Shown: positions 27,008 to 38,384 of the stretch, one piece after another
How positions within the stretch are numbered: the first letter of the stretch is position 1
Layout of the letters: each line of letters opens with the position of its first letter
DNA from: Pantoea sp. Brub
Lineage (GTDB): Bacteria; Pseudomonadota; Gammaproteobacteria; Enterobacterales; Enterobacteriaceae
Direction: 5' to 3'
NCBI GenBank assembly: GCA_016642085.1
Contig: VOQV01000004.1
Coordinates: 1-64,000 of the forward strand
Length of the DNA: 64,000 nucleotides
Notes under the pieces: generated by a model
What the model saw: the letters and a program-made list of their open reading frames with translations, nothing else
What the model was told of the DNA's origin: nothing
Database searches by the model: none
Position numbers and translations under genes: made by a program

Positions 27008-27031
27008 AAATCTTATCTTATGATAAGATTT
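27008..27031 (-). terminator. Terminator for the tRNA-Val/tRNA-Lys unit
   Basis: Minus strand AAATCTTATC-ataa-GATAAGATTT(TT), directly downstream of tRNA-Lys. Confidence 0.65.
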
Positions 27032-27037
27032 ATTGTA

Positions 27038-27110
27038 TGAGTCGTGCAGGATTCGAACCTGCGACCAATTGATTAAAAGTCAACTGCTCTACCAACTGAG
27101 CTAACGACCC
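27038..27110 (-). tRNA. tRNA-Lys (UUU)
   Basis: Reverse complement GGGTCGTTAGCTCAGTTGGTAGAGCAGTTGACTTTTAATCAATTGGTCGCAGGTTCGAATCCTGCACGACTCA; cloverleaf complete; no encoded CCA. Confidence 0.97.
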
Positions 27111-27168
27111 AATATTAATGCTCTTAATGTCAATATTACAAACAAAATCAATATAAAATTTAAGAGTG

Positions 27169-27241
27169 TGGGTGATGACGGACTCGAACCGCCGACCCCC
27201 TCCTTGTAAGGGAGATGCTCTACCAACTGAGCTAATCACCC
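27169..27241 (-). tRNA. tRNA-Val (UAC)
   Basis: Reverse complement GGGTGATTAGCTCAGTTGGTAGAGCATCTCCCTTACAAGGAGGGGGTCGGCGGTTCGAGTCCGTCATCACCCA; no encoded CCA. Confidence 0.97.
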
Positions 27242-27425
27242 TCTTAGTTAATATATATTATAAGTATAGTTAGCTATGAGTCAATAAGTAAGTTTTTGTC
27301 TGTTAATAAATAAAACAATAATTAAATATAAATTATTGTTTTATATAAAAAAAAATATATATATTTTTTTTATTTTTATTAAATATATATCATATATATT
27401 ATCTATTTATTATAGGATCATATCA

Positions 27426-28841
27426 ATGAAGATAAAAACTCGTTTTGCACCTAGTCCAACTGGTCATTTACATATAGGAAGTGTAAGAACTGCTCTTTAT
27501 TCTTGGCTTTTTGCACGTCATAATGAAGGTGATTTTATATTAAGAATAGAAGATAGTGATATTAAACGTTCTAGCAATGAATTTATAACATCTATTATAA
27601 ATGACATGAAATGGTTAGGTTTAGATTGGAATGAAGGTCCATATTATCAAACAAAACGTTTTCAACGTTATAATGAAATAATTAATTACATGTTATCTTT
27701 AGGTGTTGCATATAAATGTTATTGTTCTAAAGAACGAATTGAAAATTTACGTTGCATGCAAATGATGAATAAACAAAAACCTAGGTATGATAGTTATTGT
27801 CTTCAAAATAATAAAACATACCATAACAAACCATATGTAGTAAGATTTCGCAATCCTAAAACTGGTTTTGTGACATTTCATGATCAAATTAGAGGAGATA
27901 TTCAGTTTAGTAATGAAGAATTAGATGATTTAATTATTTGTCGTACTAATGGTTTGCCTACATATAATTTTTGTGTAGCAATAGATGATTGGGATATGGG
28001 TATTACTCACGTTATTCGCGGAGAAGATCATATCAATAATACTCCTAGACAAATTAATATTTTGAAATCCATTAATGCTAAAATACCAATGTATTCCCAT
28101 ATTTCTATGATTCTTGATGAAAATGGTAGAAAATTTTCTAAGCGTCAAGGCATTGGCAGTGTAATGGATTATAGAAATGAGGGTTATTTACCAGAAGCCT
28201 TGTTAAATTATTTAGTTAGACTAGGTTGGAGTCACGGTAATAAAGAGATATTTAGTATTAATGAAATGATTAAATTATTTACGCTAAAAGCTGTAAATAA
28301 ATCAGCTAGTATTTTTAATATAAAAAAACTTAATTGGATAAATAATAAATACATTAATACATTATCTTCTGACAATGTAATAAAACATTTATATTTATGC
28401 CTGCAAAACCAGAAAATTAATACTGATCATGGTCCTAATTTACATAGCATTATTCATATATTAGGTCAAAAATGTAACACATTAAAAGAAATAGCTATTT
28501 GTTGTAAATATTTTTATGAAGATTCTTTTGAATTTGATCCCAATCTAACTGAAAAGTATTTGACTCATGTTACATATAAAGCTTTAAAATTGATGAGTGA
28601 TAAATTAATAAATATAAATAATTGGGATAGTAATAATATACTTATATCAATTAAAAATACTGCTAATGAATTATATTTAGATATTGGCATTGTGTATATG
28701 TCCCTACGTTTAGCTATTACAGGAACCAATCAATCACCAAGTATTAATAGTATTATGCAGATTATTGGTCGTGATAGTACTATAAAACGTATTAAAAAAA
28801 CATTAGAATACATAGAAGATAATATTTTAATGAAAAAATAA
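27426..28841 (+). CDS. gltX: Glutamyl-tRNA synthetase GltX
   Basis: 471 aa from MKIKTRFAPSPTGHLHIGSVRTALYSWLFARHNEGDFILRIEDSD; KMSKR-like FSKRQG; ORF-track start is too far upstream. Confidence 0.96.
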   Translation: MKIKTRFAPSPTGHLHIGSVRTALYSWLFARHNEGDFILRIEDSDIKRSSNEFITSIINDMKWLGLDWNEGPYYQTKRFQRYNEIINYMLSLGVAYKCYCSKERIENLRCMQMMNKQKPRYDSYCLQNNKTYHNKPYVVRFRNPKTGFVTFHDQIRGDIQFSNEELDDLIICRTNGLPTYNFCVAIDDWDMGITHVIRGEDHINNTPRQINILKSINAKIPMYSHISMILDENGRKFSKRQGIGSVMDYRNEGYLPEALLNYLVRLGWSHGNKEIFSINEMIKLFTLKAVNKSASIFNIKKLNWINNKYINTLSSDNVIKHLYLCLQNQKINTDHGPNLHSIIHILGQKCNTLKEIAICCKYFYEDSFEFDPNLTEKYLTHVTYKALKLMSDKLININNWDSNNILISIKNTANELYLDIGIVYMSLRLAITGTNQSPSINSIMQIIGRDSTIKRIKKTLEYIEDNILMKK

Positions 28842-29025
28842 TTTGTTTTTATTTAATATTCGCAATTAATATTTAATTTTAATAAAATACAAAGAATATT
28901 TTTAAAAATAATTGAAGTATAATAATTGAAACGTACAATAAGTATTTAATATTTTTAATATTGATATCACATATATTTATATATCAATATATCTTTATGT
29001 ATAGGTATTATTAATAATAGTCTAT

Positions 29026-29098
29026 GGGGCTATAGCTCAATTGGAAGAGCTTTTGCATGGCATGCAAAAAGATAGTGGTTCAAGTCCACTTAGCTCCA
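29026..29098 (+). tRNA. tRNA-Ala (GGC)
   Basis: GGGGCTATAGCTCAATTGGAAGAGCTTTTGCATGGCATGCAAAAAGATAGTGGTTCAAGTCCACTTAGCTCCA; G3:U70 present; no encoded CCA. Confidence 0.96.
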
Positions 29099-29137
29099 TA
29101 TTTTGTGCATATATTTCATAAATATGAAACATATTTC

Positions 29138-29198
29138 AAATTATTTGTTTCATATGCAGTAAATTTGAATTTACTGCATATGAAACAAATAATTTTTT
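29138..29198 (+). terminator. Very long hairpin/terminator downstream of tRNA-Ala
   Basis: AAATTATTTGTTTCATATGCAGTAAATT-tg-AATTTACTGCATATGAAACAAATAATTT, 28-nt perfectly complementary arms, ending in a T6 run. Confidence 0.7.
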
Positions 29199-29410
29199 AT
29201 ATATATTAAATATTTTAGTAAAGTTTAAATATTTAAATATACAATATATTCGTAATATTATATTGATAGTATGCAATATATTTATTGTAAATTAAATATT
29301 AATACTTACAATCTCATTTATTAAATATTCAAAAAAATATGTAATATTTATTATTTAGTTAATAAATAAATATTTTTTATTAATTACATTATTTAGCTAA
29401 TTAATTTTAC

Positions 29411-30685
29411 ATGAATGCTAGATATAAAACAGGAAATTTCATGAAGATTGAAAATTATACTAATAATATCTTTCATAAGTTTAAAAACATAAAATTAACT
29501 TTATTAGGACCAGCTTTTATAGCTGCTATAGGTTATATAGATCCAGGAAATTTCGTTACTAATATTCAAGCTGGTACACATTATGGATATAAATTATTAT
29601 GGGTAGTAGTTTGGGCAAATGTTATGGCTATGTTAATTCAATTAATGTCTGCTAAATTAGGAATTGCTACCAACAAAAATCTAGCAGAACATATTAGAGA
29701 TAGATTTCCACGCCCTATAGTTTGGTTTTATTGGATCCAGGCTGAAGTTATTGCAATGGCAACTGATTTAGCAGAATTCGTTGGTGCATCTCTTGGATTT
29801 AAATTGTTATTCAATATTTCTCTTATTCAAGGAGCCATTATTACTGGAATAATTACTTTTTTAATTCTATTGCTACAAAATCGTGGACAAAAACCACTTG
29901 AAATTTTAATTGGTAGCTTATTAATGCTTGTAGCTCTTGCTTATGTTATTGAATTATTTTTATCTCAACCTAAAATGAATGATGTCATTTCTGGATTAGT
30001 TATTCCTTTTTTACCAAATTATGATACAGTGTTTTTTGCAGCTGGTATACTAGGAGCAACTATTATGCCACATGTGATATACTTACATTCAGCATTAAGT
30101 CAATTTGGTAATAAAGGCAATATCAAAGAACTTTATGCTTCTGCTAAATTAGATGTTATACTTGCCATGACAATTGCTGGTTTTGTAAATTTATCTATGA
30201 TGGCAACAGCATCATCTGTATTTTTTTCTCATAAACATCATTTAACCAATTTAGATGAAACTTATTTACAATTACAACCAATGTTAGGGCATACAGCTGC
30301 TGTTATTTTTGGTTTAACATTAATAATTGCTGGACTATCATCAACAGTAGTAGGTACATTAGCAGGTCAAGTTGTAATGCAGGGATTTGTGCATTTTTAT
30401 ATACCATTGTGGCTTAGAAGAATTATTACTATGCTACCTTCTTTCACTGTTATTTGGATTGGTTTAGATCCTACGAATATTTTAGTTGTAAGTCAAGTAT
30501 TTTTAAGTTTTGGTATTGCTTTAGCAATTATTCCATTATTATCGTTTACAGGTAATGTCAAAATTATGGGTAATACAATGGTTAATTCTTCTTTAACCCA
30601 AAATATAGGTAGATTAATTGTGTTAATAGTAATTGTATTAAATATATACTTATTGATATACGAATTCAAACATTTACATATTTGA
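29411..30685 (+). CDS. mntH: Mn2+/Fe2+ NRAMP transporter MntH (start could be the ATG at about 29441)
   Basis: [89 protein letters not shown]. Confidence 0.96.
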   Translation: MNARYKTGNFMKIENYTNNIFHKFKNIKLTLLGPAFIAAIGYIDPGNFVTNIQAGTHYGYKLLWVVVWANVMAMLIQLMSAKLGIATNKNLAEHIRDRFPRPIVWFYWIQAEVIAMATDLAEFVGASLGFKLLFNISLIQGAIITGIITFLILLLQNRGQKPLEILIGSLLMLVALAYVIELFLSQPKMNDVISGLVIPFLPNYDTVFFAAGILGATIMPHVIYLHSALSQFGNKGNIKELYASAKLDVILAMTIAGFVNLSMMATASSVFFSHKHHLTNLDETYLQLQPMLGHTAAVIFGLTLIIAGLSSTVVGTLAGQVVMQGFVHFYIPLWLRRIITMLPSFTVIWIGLDPTNILVVSQVFLSFGIALAIIPLLSFTGNVKIMGNTMVNSSLTQNIGRLIVLIVIVLNIYLLIYEFKHLHI

Positions 30686-30726
30686 AAATATATAAATGAT
30701 TTTTTTGTACCAAAATAATATTATAA

Positions 30727-30798
30727 TGTCTCCTACAGGATTCGAACCTGTAATTAACCCTTAGGAGAGGTTTGTTATGTCCTTTTAACTAAGGAGAC
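30727..30798 (-). tRNA. tRNA-Arg (CCU)
   Basis: Reverse complement GTCTCCTTAGTTAAAAGGACATAACAAACCTCTCCTAAGGGTTAATTACAGGTTCGAATCCTGTAGGAGACA; argW-like; no encoded CCA. Confidence 0.94.
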
Positions 30799-31582
30799 CA
30801 ATTTATAATAAGATAAATATAGATGCTAAAATATTATATATACTGCTATAATAGTATATATAATATTGGTGTTTGCAGAAATAGTTGTAATTTATTTTAA
30901 ATAAACAGTTTATAGTTTATTTATAACATCTATAATAGTAGATATTATTGTTAATTTAAATAAAAGTTAATTATTAATATAAAATTATTATACGTGATTA
31001 GTAATACTAATTTAAAATAGCAAATATTTTTTTTAGGTTTTAAATCTATTTAAAGAATTTATCAATCATGTAAAAAATATCAGTTTTTTTAATAAAGTAA
31101 TAAATGTAATAAAAATATTTAAATATGAATTATTATATGATAAGTACAATAAATTTATTTTTCAATAAAAGAATTTTTATTGATATTCAACTATTCTAAA
31201 CAACCATCTCAAAATTTAAATTTTATCACAATTTAATCTATATGGTTGCAAAAAATTAATTTTCTTTTGTATAATTAATGTAGCAAAAAATAAAATCAGT
31301 ATCAATTATTTCACATTTACCATTGTTCAGTTATCTAATTTAAAATCATTAGTTTAAAAATACAAAAATGATTGTGTATATGCAACAATTTTATTAAGAT
31401 TTTTATCTATTTAGTACTTAAGGTAAACTGTTGTAATAATTGAATCCTGATAGTTGATAAAAATCATTAATAATTTTTATTATGTTAATAAGTACTTTTT
31501 ATTTAATTTTGATGGAATAGTTTCGTTTATTAATAAATTTATGTATTAAACTATAATATATTATTTTCAGGTTGATTATTAC

Positions 31583-32515
31583 ATGGATAAATTGTTTATT
31601 AATGAAGTAGTAAATGAGTTACATACGATTCAAGATATGTTACGTTGGTCTACGAGCCGTTTTTTTAATGCTAAAATTTGTTATGGTCATGGTGTAGATA
31701 ATCCTTGGGATGAAGCAGTACGACTTGTATTACCATCCATTTCACTACCTCTTGATATTCCAGATAGTATGCAAAATGCTCGACTAACTAGTACCGAGCG
31801 TAATTGTATTATTCAACGTGTTATTAGACGAGTAAATGAATGTATTCCAACTTCTTATTTAACTAATACAGCCTGGTTTTGTGGTTATCAATTGTATGTT
31901 GATAAACGTGTAATCATACCTCGTTCACCAATTAGTGAAATTATAGACAATCATTTTAACGGATTAATTGATAATAATCCAGATTCTATTCTTGATATGT
32001 GCACTGGAAGTGGTTGCATTGCAATAGCTTGCGCTTATACTTTTCCAAAAGCTAAAATAGACGCAGTAGATATTTCACATGATGCATTAGATGTAGCAGA
32101 AACAAATATTAAAAATCATGATTTAACTAAAAATATTTCTTTAATTCAAGCAAATTTATTTAGCAAGTTACCTCAAATGAAATACGAGTTAATTATCACT
32201 AATCCACCATATGTAGGGGCTGAGGAGATATCTAATTTACCAGATGAATACCGTTATGAACCAGAAATTGGTTTAGCAGCAGGAAGTGATGGTTTAAAAA
32301 TAATAAGACGTATTTTAGCTTCGGCATCAGATTATCTTAAAGAAGATGGAGTACTTGTTTGTGAAGTAGGTAACAATATGATAAAAATGATTGAACAATA
32401 TGCAGATATACCGTTTAATTGGTTAAAATTATATAATGGCGGTGACGGCATATTTACATTAACACGTCAACAAATTATCAATGCAAAACATCATTTTTCT
32501 TTATATAAAGATTAA
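31583..32515 (+). CDS. prmB: 50S ribosomal protein L3 glutamine methyltransferase PrmB
   Basis: 310 aa; [31 protein letters not shown]..., [35 protein letters not shown]; upstream of aroC. Confidence 0.95.
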   Translation: MDKLFINEVVNELHTIQDMLRWSTSRFFNAKICYGHGVDNPWDEAVRLVLPSISLPLDIPDSMQNARLTSTERNCIIQRVIRRVNECIPTSYLTNTAWFCGYQLYVDKRVIIPRSPISEIIDNHFNGLIDNNPDSILDMCTGSGCIAIACAYTFPKAKIDAVDISHDALDVAETNIKNHDLTKNISLIQANLFSKLPQMKYELIITNPPYVGAEEISNLPDEYRYEPEIGLAAGSDGLKIIRRILASASDYLKEDGVLVCEVGNNMIKMIEQYADIPFNWLKLYNGGDGIFTLTRQQIINAKHHFSLYKD

Positions 32516-32564
32516 ATTAAATAATTAATTCAATAATCAATTTTACATAAGGAAAGAAAACATA

Positions 32565-33650
32565 ATGGCTGGGAATAGTATCGGTGAGTTGTTTCGCGTA
32601 ACTACATTTGGTGAATCACATGGAACTGCATTAGGTTGTATAGTTGATGGTATGCCACCTGGTATGTCATTAAATATATTGGATATTCAACATGATTTAG
32701 ATCGTCGTTGTCCTGGCAAATCATATTATACTACTCAACGTCGTGAGTTAGATCAAATAAAAATATTATCAGGTATATTCCAAGGGATTACTACCGGCAC
32801 TTCTATTGGTTTATTAATTGAAAATATAGATCATAGATCTCAAGATTATGAATTCATTAAACATAAATTCCGTCCAGGACATGCTGATTATACCTATCAA
32901 AAAAAATACGGTATACGTGATTATAGAGGAGGTGGACGTTCTTCAGCACGTGAAACCGTAATGCGTGTAGCAGCAGGTGCAATTGCAAAAAAATATCTTA
33001 AAATAAAATTTGGGCTGTTAATTAGAGGGTATTTATCACAAATAGGTAACATTAAATGTAACTTTGATGATTGGAATTTAGTTGAACAAAATCCATTTTT
33101 TTGTCCAAATTTAAATAATTTAAAAGATATAGATCAGTTAATTCGTTCTTTAAAAAAAGAAGGAGATTCTATTGGAGCTAAATTAACTGTTGTAGCAGAA
33201 AATGTTCCAGCTGGTTTAGGTGAACCAGTCTTTGATAAATTAGATGCAGATTTAGCACATGCTTTTATGAGTATCAATGCCGTTAAAGGTGTAGAAATCG
33301 GTGATGGTTTTGCAGTTATTAACCAAAGAGGAACTCAACATCGTGATGAAATTAGAATAAATGGTTTTCAAAGTAATCATGCTGGAGGTATATTAGGTGG
33401 TATTAGTAGTGGACAAATAATTAATGTAAATTTAGCAATAAAACCTACATCTAGTATTGCTTTATCTGGAAAAACTATTAATGAAAATAAAGAAGAATTG
33501 AATATAGAAACTAAAGGACGTCATGACCCATGTGTTGGAATTCGTGCTATTCCTATTGTTGAAGCTATGATGGCTATAATATTAATGGATCATGTGCTAA
33601 GAAACAATGCACAATGTATAGATGTAAAAAATACTACATTTTTTATTTAA
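32565..33650 (+). CDS. aroC: Chorismate synthase AroC
   Basis: 361 aa; [72 protein letters not shown]. Confidence 0.98.
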   Translation: MAGNSIGELFRVTTFGESHGTALGCIVDGMPPGMSLNILDIQHDLDRRCPGKSYYTTQRRELDQIKILSGIFQGITTGTSIGLLIENIDHRSQDYEFIKHKFRPGHADYTYQKKYGIRDYRGGGRSSARETVMRVAAGAIAKKYLKIKFGLLIRGYLSQIGNIKCNFDDWNLVEQNPFFCPNLNNLKDIDQLIRSLKKEGDSIGAKLTVVAENVPAGLGEPVFDKLDADLAHAFMSINAVKGVEIGDGFAVINQRGTQHRDEIRINGFQSNHAGGILGGISSGQIINVNLAIKPTSSIALSGKTINENKEELNIETKGRHDPCVGIRAIPIVEAMMAIILMDHVLRNNAQCIDVKNTTFFI

Positions 33651-33751
33651 ATTAATAAACAATATACATTAAAATTCATTAATTAAAAATTATAAATACA
33701 CATGTATTTTTATGACAATTATGTTACATAATTTTTTTAAATCAATTGAAA

Positions 33752-33780
33752 AAATCTCTTATATATTTAATAAGAGATTT
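33752..33780 (+). terminator. Candidate terminator after aroC
   Basis: AAATCTCTTA-tatatttaa-TAAGAGATTT 10-bp stem; weak T tail. Confidence 0.45.
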
Positions 33781-34022
33781 ATATATTATACAAATCAATA
33801 ATGATTTAATCATTCAACTTAACCAGGTTATCTTTAATAAGATTGTATTTATTTGAATTAAAGTAAACATATTATTTCATTTGAATAAATTATATTAGTA
33901 TAATGGAATAATGTATTATCTATTGAATAATTAAATTATTTACAATATATAAAATATTCATTCTAATATTCAAAATAGATTTTGTATCTCAATTAATATA
34001 ATAATACAAGGAGATTCATTTA

Positions 34023-35240
34023 ATGAAACGTGCTGTTATTACTGGATTGGGAATCATTTCTAGTATAGGGAATAATCAAAAAGAAGTATTTTATTCCCTG
34101 AAAGAAGGTCGTTCTGGTATTACCTTTTCTCAAGAAATGAAACATTCCGGTATGCGCAGTCATGTTTGGGGTAATATAAAACTAGACACTACAGGATTAA
34201 TTGATAGAAAAATTTTACGTTTCATGAATGATGCATCTATTTATGCTTACTTATCAATGCAAGAAGCTATAAAAGATTCAGGATTAAATATACAAATATA
34301 TCAAAATAATCCACGAGTTGGTATTATTGTAGGATCAGGAGGAGGCTCTCCGCATTTTCAAGTTGTTGGTGCTGATGCAATGCGTAGTCCACGTGGTTTA
34401 AAATCTGTAGGTCCATATATAGTAACTAAGGCTATGGCTTCTGGAGTGTCTGCTTGTCTTGCTACTTATTTTAAAATTCATGGAATAAATTATTCAATTA
34501 GTTCAGCTTGTGCTACATCTGCTCATTGCATTGGCAATGCAGTTGAACAAATTCAATTAGGTAAACAAGATATTGTTTTTGCAGGTGGAGGAGAAGAATT
34601 GTCTTGGGAAATGGCCTGTGAATTTGATGCTATGGGTGCATTGTCTACTAATTATAATAACACTCCTGAAAAAGCATCTCGTGTTTATGACAGCAATCGT
34701 GATGGTTTTGTAATAGCAGGTGGTGGTGGTATTGTTGTAGTTGAAGAATTAGAGCATGCATTAATGAGAGACGCAAATATTTATGCAGAAGTTGTCGGTT
34801 ATGGTGCTACATCAGATGGTTTGAATATGGTTGTTCCATCAGGTGAAGGAGCTATGCGTTGTATGAGTACAGCAATAAAACATATTAACGATCCAATAGA
34901 TTATTTAAACAGTCATGGAACATCTACATTAATAGGAGATTTAGTAGAATTAAATGCTATTCATAGCGTATTTGGTAATAATATACCATATATCTCTGCT
35001 ACTAAATCTATGACTGGCCATTCCTTAGGTGCATCCGGTGTTCAGGAAATAATTTATTGTTTAATTATGTTAAAATATAATTTTATAGCACCAAGTATTA
35101 ATATTGATCTATTAGATACAAATGCTAAAGGAAGTAATATTATAACTAAACCTACTAATAGTATATTAAATATTGTTATGTCTAATAGTTTCGGTTTTGG
35201 TGGAACTAATGCTACATTAGTAATGCAGAAATATCACTAA
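34023..35240 (+). CDS. fabB: 3-oxoacyl-ACP synthase I FabB
   Basis: 405 aa; [68 protein letters not shown]. Confidence 0.97.
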   Translation: MKRAVITGLGIISSIGNNQKEVFYSLKEGRSGITFSQEMKHSGMRSHVWGNIKLDTTGLIDRKILRFMNDASIYAYLSMQEAIKDSGLNIQIYQNNPRVGIIVGSGGGSPHFQVVGADAMRSPRGLKSVGPYIVTKAMASGVSACLATYFKIHGINYSISSACATSAHCIGNAVEQIQLGKQDIVFAGGGEELSWEMACEFDAMGALSTNYNNTPEKASRVYDSNRDGFVIAGGGGIVVVEELEHALMRDANIYAEVVGYGATSDGLNMVVPSGEGAMRCMSTAIKHINDPIDYLNSHGTSTLIGDLVELNAIHSVFGNNIPYISATKSMTGHSLGASGVQEIIYCLIMLKYNFIAPSINIDLLDTNAKGSNIITKPTNSILNIVMSNSFGFGGTNATLVMQKYH

Positions 35241-35391
35241 TGAAACTCTTAAGATAATAATATACAATATAATATTTGTATAAATTAATTATTTAGTAAT
35301 ACCATTATGATTTATTATTACTGTTTTCCCATCTAGGTTTTGTCATTACATTAAAATTATTTTTAAATTCATTGATATACAAGGCATATAT

Positions 35392-36524
35392 ATGAAAATT
35401 TTAATTGATGAAAATATTCCTTACTCTTATGAAATATTTAGGAATACTGGAGATGTAATTAAAATTACTGGTCGTACATTAAAAAAAAAAATTTATTAAA
35501 TATTGATGCATTAATCATACGTTCAGTTACAAAAATTAATGAAGATTTATTAAAAGACCAATCAATAAAATTTATAGGTACAACTACATCTGGTATTGAT
35601 CATGTTGATCAAAAATTTTTAATGAAATCAGGAATTGAGTTTGCTTATGCTCCAGGTTGTAATTCTACTGCTGTAGCAGAATATGTTTTTTCTGCTTTGC
35701 TTTTTTTAGCAGAACATTATAATTTTGAACTGAACAAAAGAATAGTAGGTATAGTAGGATTAGGCCATATCGGGACAAAATTACAAAAAATATTAGAGGC
35801 ATGGGGAGTAAAAATTTTAACGTGTGATCCAATACGTTCTGCTAGAGGTGATGTTGGTACATTTTATTCCTTAAATGATTTAATTAAAAAAGTTGATGTA
35901 CTAACTTTTCATACTCCTTTATTGCATTATGGTTTGTATAACACTTTTCATATGATGAATGAAAAATTATTAATGTCGTTACGTCCAAACACTATTTTAA
36001 TTAATTCTAGTAGAGGTTCAGTAATTAATAATAATATTTTACTAAAAGTATTAAAAATAAGAAAAGATCTAAAAGTCGTATTAGATGTATGGGAAAATGA
36101 ACCAAAAATATCAATTGATTTAGTTAATAACGTAAACATTGCTACAGCTCATATTGCCGGTTATACTTTAGAAGGAAAAATACGAGGTGCAATTCATATT
36201 TTTAAATGCTGGTGTAAGTTTATAAATCAACCTCAAAAAATAGATATTAATGATTTTTTACCTAGTAATCAATATAAAGAAATTGTATTGCATGGTATGA
36301 TTAATCAAAGTATATTATATAGTTTAGTAAACTTAACATATAATATATATAAAGATAATACATTATTGCGTAATCTTGTAACACAACCAAAAGGTTTTGA
36401 TAATTTGCGTAAATTTTATAAAGATCGCAGAGAATGGTTTTCTTTGAAAATTAAATGTGATTTACGAATAACTTGCAAAATTTTAAAACAACTTGGATTT
36501 AATAGTTTTTTTATTAAGCGTTAA
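35392..36524 (+). CDS. pdxB: Erythronate-4-phosphate dehydrogenase PdxB (frame interrupted at an A11 tract at 35481-35491)
   Basis: Frame 1 from 35392: MKILIDENIPYSYEIFRNTGDVIKITGRTLKKKIY*; frame 3 continues LLNIDALIIRSVTKINEDLLKDQSIKFIGTTTSGIDHVDQKFLMKSGIEFAYAPGCNSTAVAEYVFSALL... to 36524. Located between fabB and truA as in E. coli. Confidence 0.92.
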
Positions 36525-36567
36525 TTATTATAAACCTAATATATTTATTTAATGTGAACACAGGAAT

Positions 36568-37380
36568 TTGTTTATTATCACCTTTAATAGAGAAGTAAAA
36601 AAATTAGCTATGGGTATTGAATATGATGGAACTAATTACTTTGGATGGCAACGTCAAAAAGAAGTTGTTAGTATACAAGAAAAATTAGAAGATGCCTTAT
36701 CTAAAATAGCTAATCATTCAATCAATATTTTTTGTGCTGGTAGAACAGATGTAGGAGTACACAGTACTGGTCAAGTTATACATTTTGAAACAAATGTTTA
36801 TCGTAATAATCATGCTTGGACAAGAGGTGTTAATTCTAATTTACCAAATGATATTGCTGTGCTTTGGGTCAAAGAAGTACCGTATGAATTTCATGCAAGA
36901 TATAGTGCTATAGCTCGTAGATATCGTTATATAATATATAATCATACTCTTAGACCAGCTATTTTATATAAAGGTTTAACTTATTGTTATAATCTACTTG
37001 ATATACAAAAAATGCAACGTTCTAGTAAATGTTTACTGGGAGAGAATAATTTTTCGTCATTTTGTTCGTCATTATGCCAATTAAAGAAACCATATAGAAA
37101 TATAAAATATATTGATATAATACGTCATGGTAGATATATAATATTTGATATTATAGCGAATTCTTTTTTATATCATATGGTACGTAATATTGTAGGCAAT
37201 TTAATTGAAATTGGTTGCGACAAAAAACCAGAATCTTGGATTGAATATCTTTTACTATCTGAAAATAAACAATTAGTTACTAAAACAGCTAAAGCAAAAG
37301 GTCTTTATTTAGTTAAAGTATATTATCCTCTGAGATTTGGTTTACCTAAAATTCCTATAGGACCTTTATTTCTTAATTGA
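36568..37380 (+). CDS. truA: tRNA pseudouridine synthase TruA (apparent TTG start; alternative ATG at 36610)
   Basis: [71 protein letters not shown]. Confidence 0.95.
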   Translation: MFIITFNREVKKLAMGIEYDGTNYFGWQRQKEVVSIQEKLEDALSKIANHSINIFCAGRTDVGVHSTGQVIHFETNVYRNNHAWTRGVNSNLPNDIAVLWVKEVPYEFHARYSAIARRYRYIIYNHTLRPAILYKGLTYCYNLLDIQKMQRSSKCLLGENNFSSFCSSLCQLKKPYRNIKYIDIIRHGRYIIFDIIANSFLYHMVRNIVGNLIEIGCDKKPESWIEYLLLSENKQLVTKTAKAKGLYLVKVYYPLRFGLPKIPIGPLFLN

Positions 37381-37475
37381 TTTTTTTAAAAAATTAATAT
37401 CAATTTATAGCAATAAATATTATATTAATAATATCTAAATAAAATAAATTAAATTTGATCACGGATCTAAACTCA

Positions 37476-38345
37476 ATGAGTTGGCTTGAACGTATATTTA
37501 ATAAAAACAATATTAAATCTGTAAAACGAGCTAATATTCCAAGTGGAATATGGACTAAATGTGATCAATGTAATCAAATTTTATATCGTGCAGAATTAGA
37601 ACGTAATCTTCAAGTATGTCCCAAATGTGATTATCATATGCGTATAAATGCTCGTGATCGTCTTGATGCATTTTTAGATAAAAATTTTTTGACAGAAATA
37701 GGTAGTAAATTAGAACCAAAAGATATATTAAAATTCCGTGATTTAAAAAAATATAAAGATCGTTTGATAATTGCTCAAAAAGAAACTAATGAAAAAGATG
37801 CTTTAGTTGTTATGAAAGGTAAATTATATAATATGCCAATTGTAGCAGCAGCATTTGAGTTTGGGTTTATGGGGGGGTCAATGGGTTCAGTTGTTGGAGC
37901 ACGTTTTATATTAGCAATTGAACAAGTTTTAAAAGATAATTGTCCATTAGTTTGTTTTTCTGCTAGTGGTGGAGCACGTATGCAAGAAGCTTTAATATCT
38001 TTGATGCAAATGGCTAAAACCAGTGCAGGATTAGCAAGAATGCAACATGTTGGTTTACCGTATATTTCTGTACTTACAGATCCAACTATGGGAGGAGTAT
38101 CTGCTAGTTTTGCTATGTTAGGTGATTTGAATATAGCAGAACCACAAGCATTAATAGGTTTTGCAGGTCCACGTGTTATTGAACAAACTGTAAGGGAAAA
38201 ATTACCTATAGGTTTCCAACGCAGTGAATTTTTAATTGAAAAAGGAGCTATAGATATGATAATTAGTCGTCCGCAGATACGTTATAAATTAGCTAATCTT
38301 CTAGCAAAGATAATGAATTTCCCAAAACCTATTAATAATGATTAA
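37476..38345 (+). CDS. accD: Acetyl-CoA carboxylase carboxyltransferase beta subunit AccD
   Basis: [13 protein letters not shown]..., zinc finger [47 protein letters not shown]. Confidence 0.97.
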   Translation: MSWLERIFNKNNIKSVKRANIPSGIWTKCDQCNQILYRAELERNLQVCPKCDYHMRINARDRLDAFLDKNFLTEIGSKLEPKDILKFRDLKKYKDRLIIAQKETNEKDALVVMKGKLYNMPIVAAAFEFGFMGGSMGSVVGARFILAIEQVLKDNCPLVCFSASGGARMQEALISLMQMAKTSAGLARMQHVGLPYISVLTDPTMGGVSASFAMLGDLNIAEPQALIGFAGPRVIEQTVREKLPIGFQRSEFLIEKGAIDMIISRPQIRYKLANLLAKIMNFPKPINND

Positions 38346-38384
38346 TTATTATTAAATGTAATCATTACTCATAATATAAAAAAT

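Noticed and set aside
27030-27239. 69-aa ORF (MISSVGRASPLQGGGRRFESV...) on the minus strand
   Set aside because: It spans the tRNA-Val and tRNA-Lys genes; it is a chance translation of tRNA sequence.
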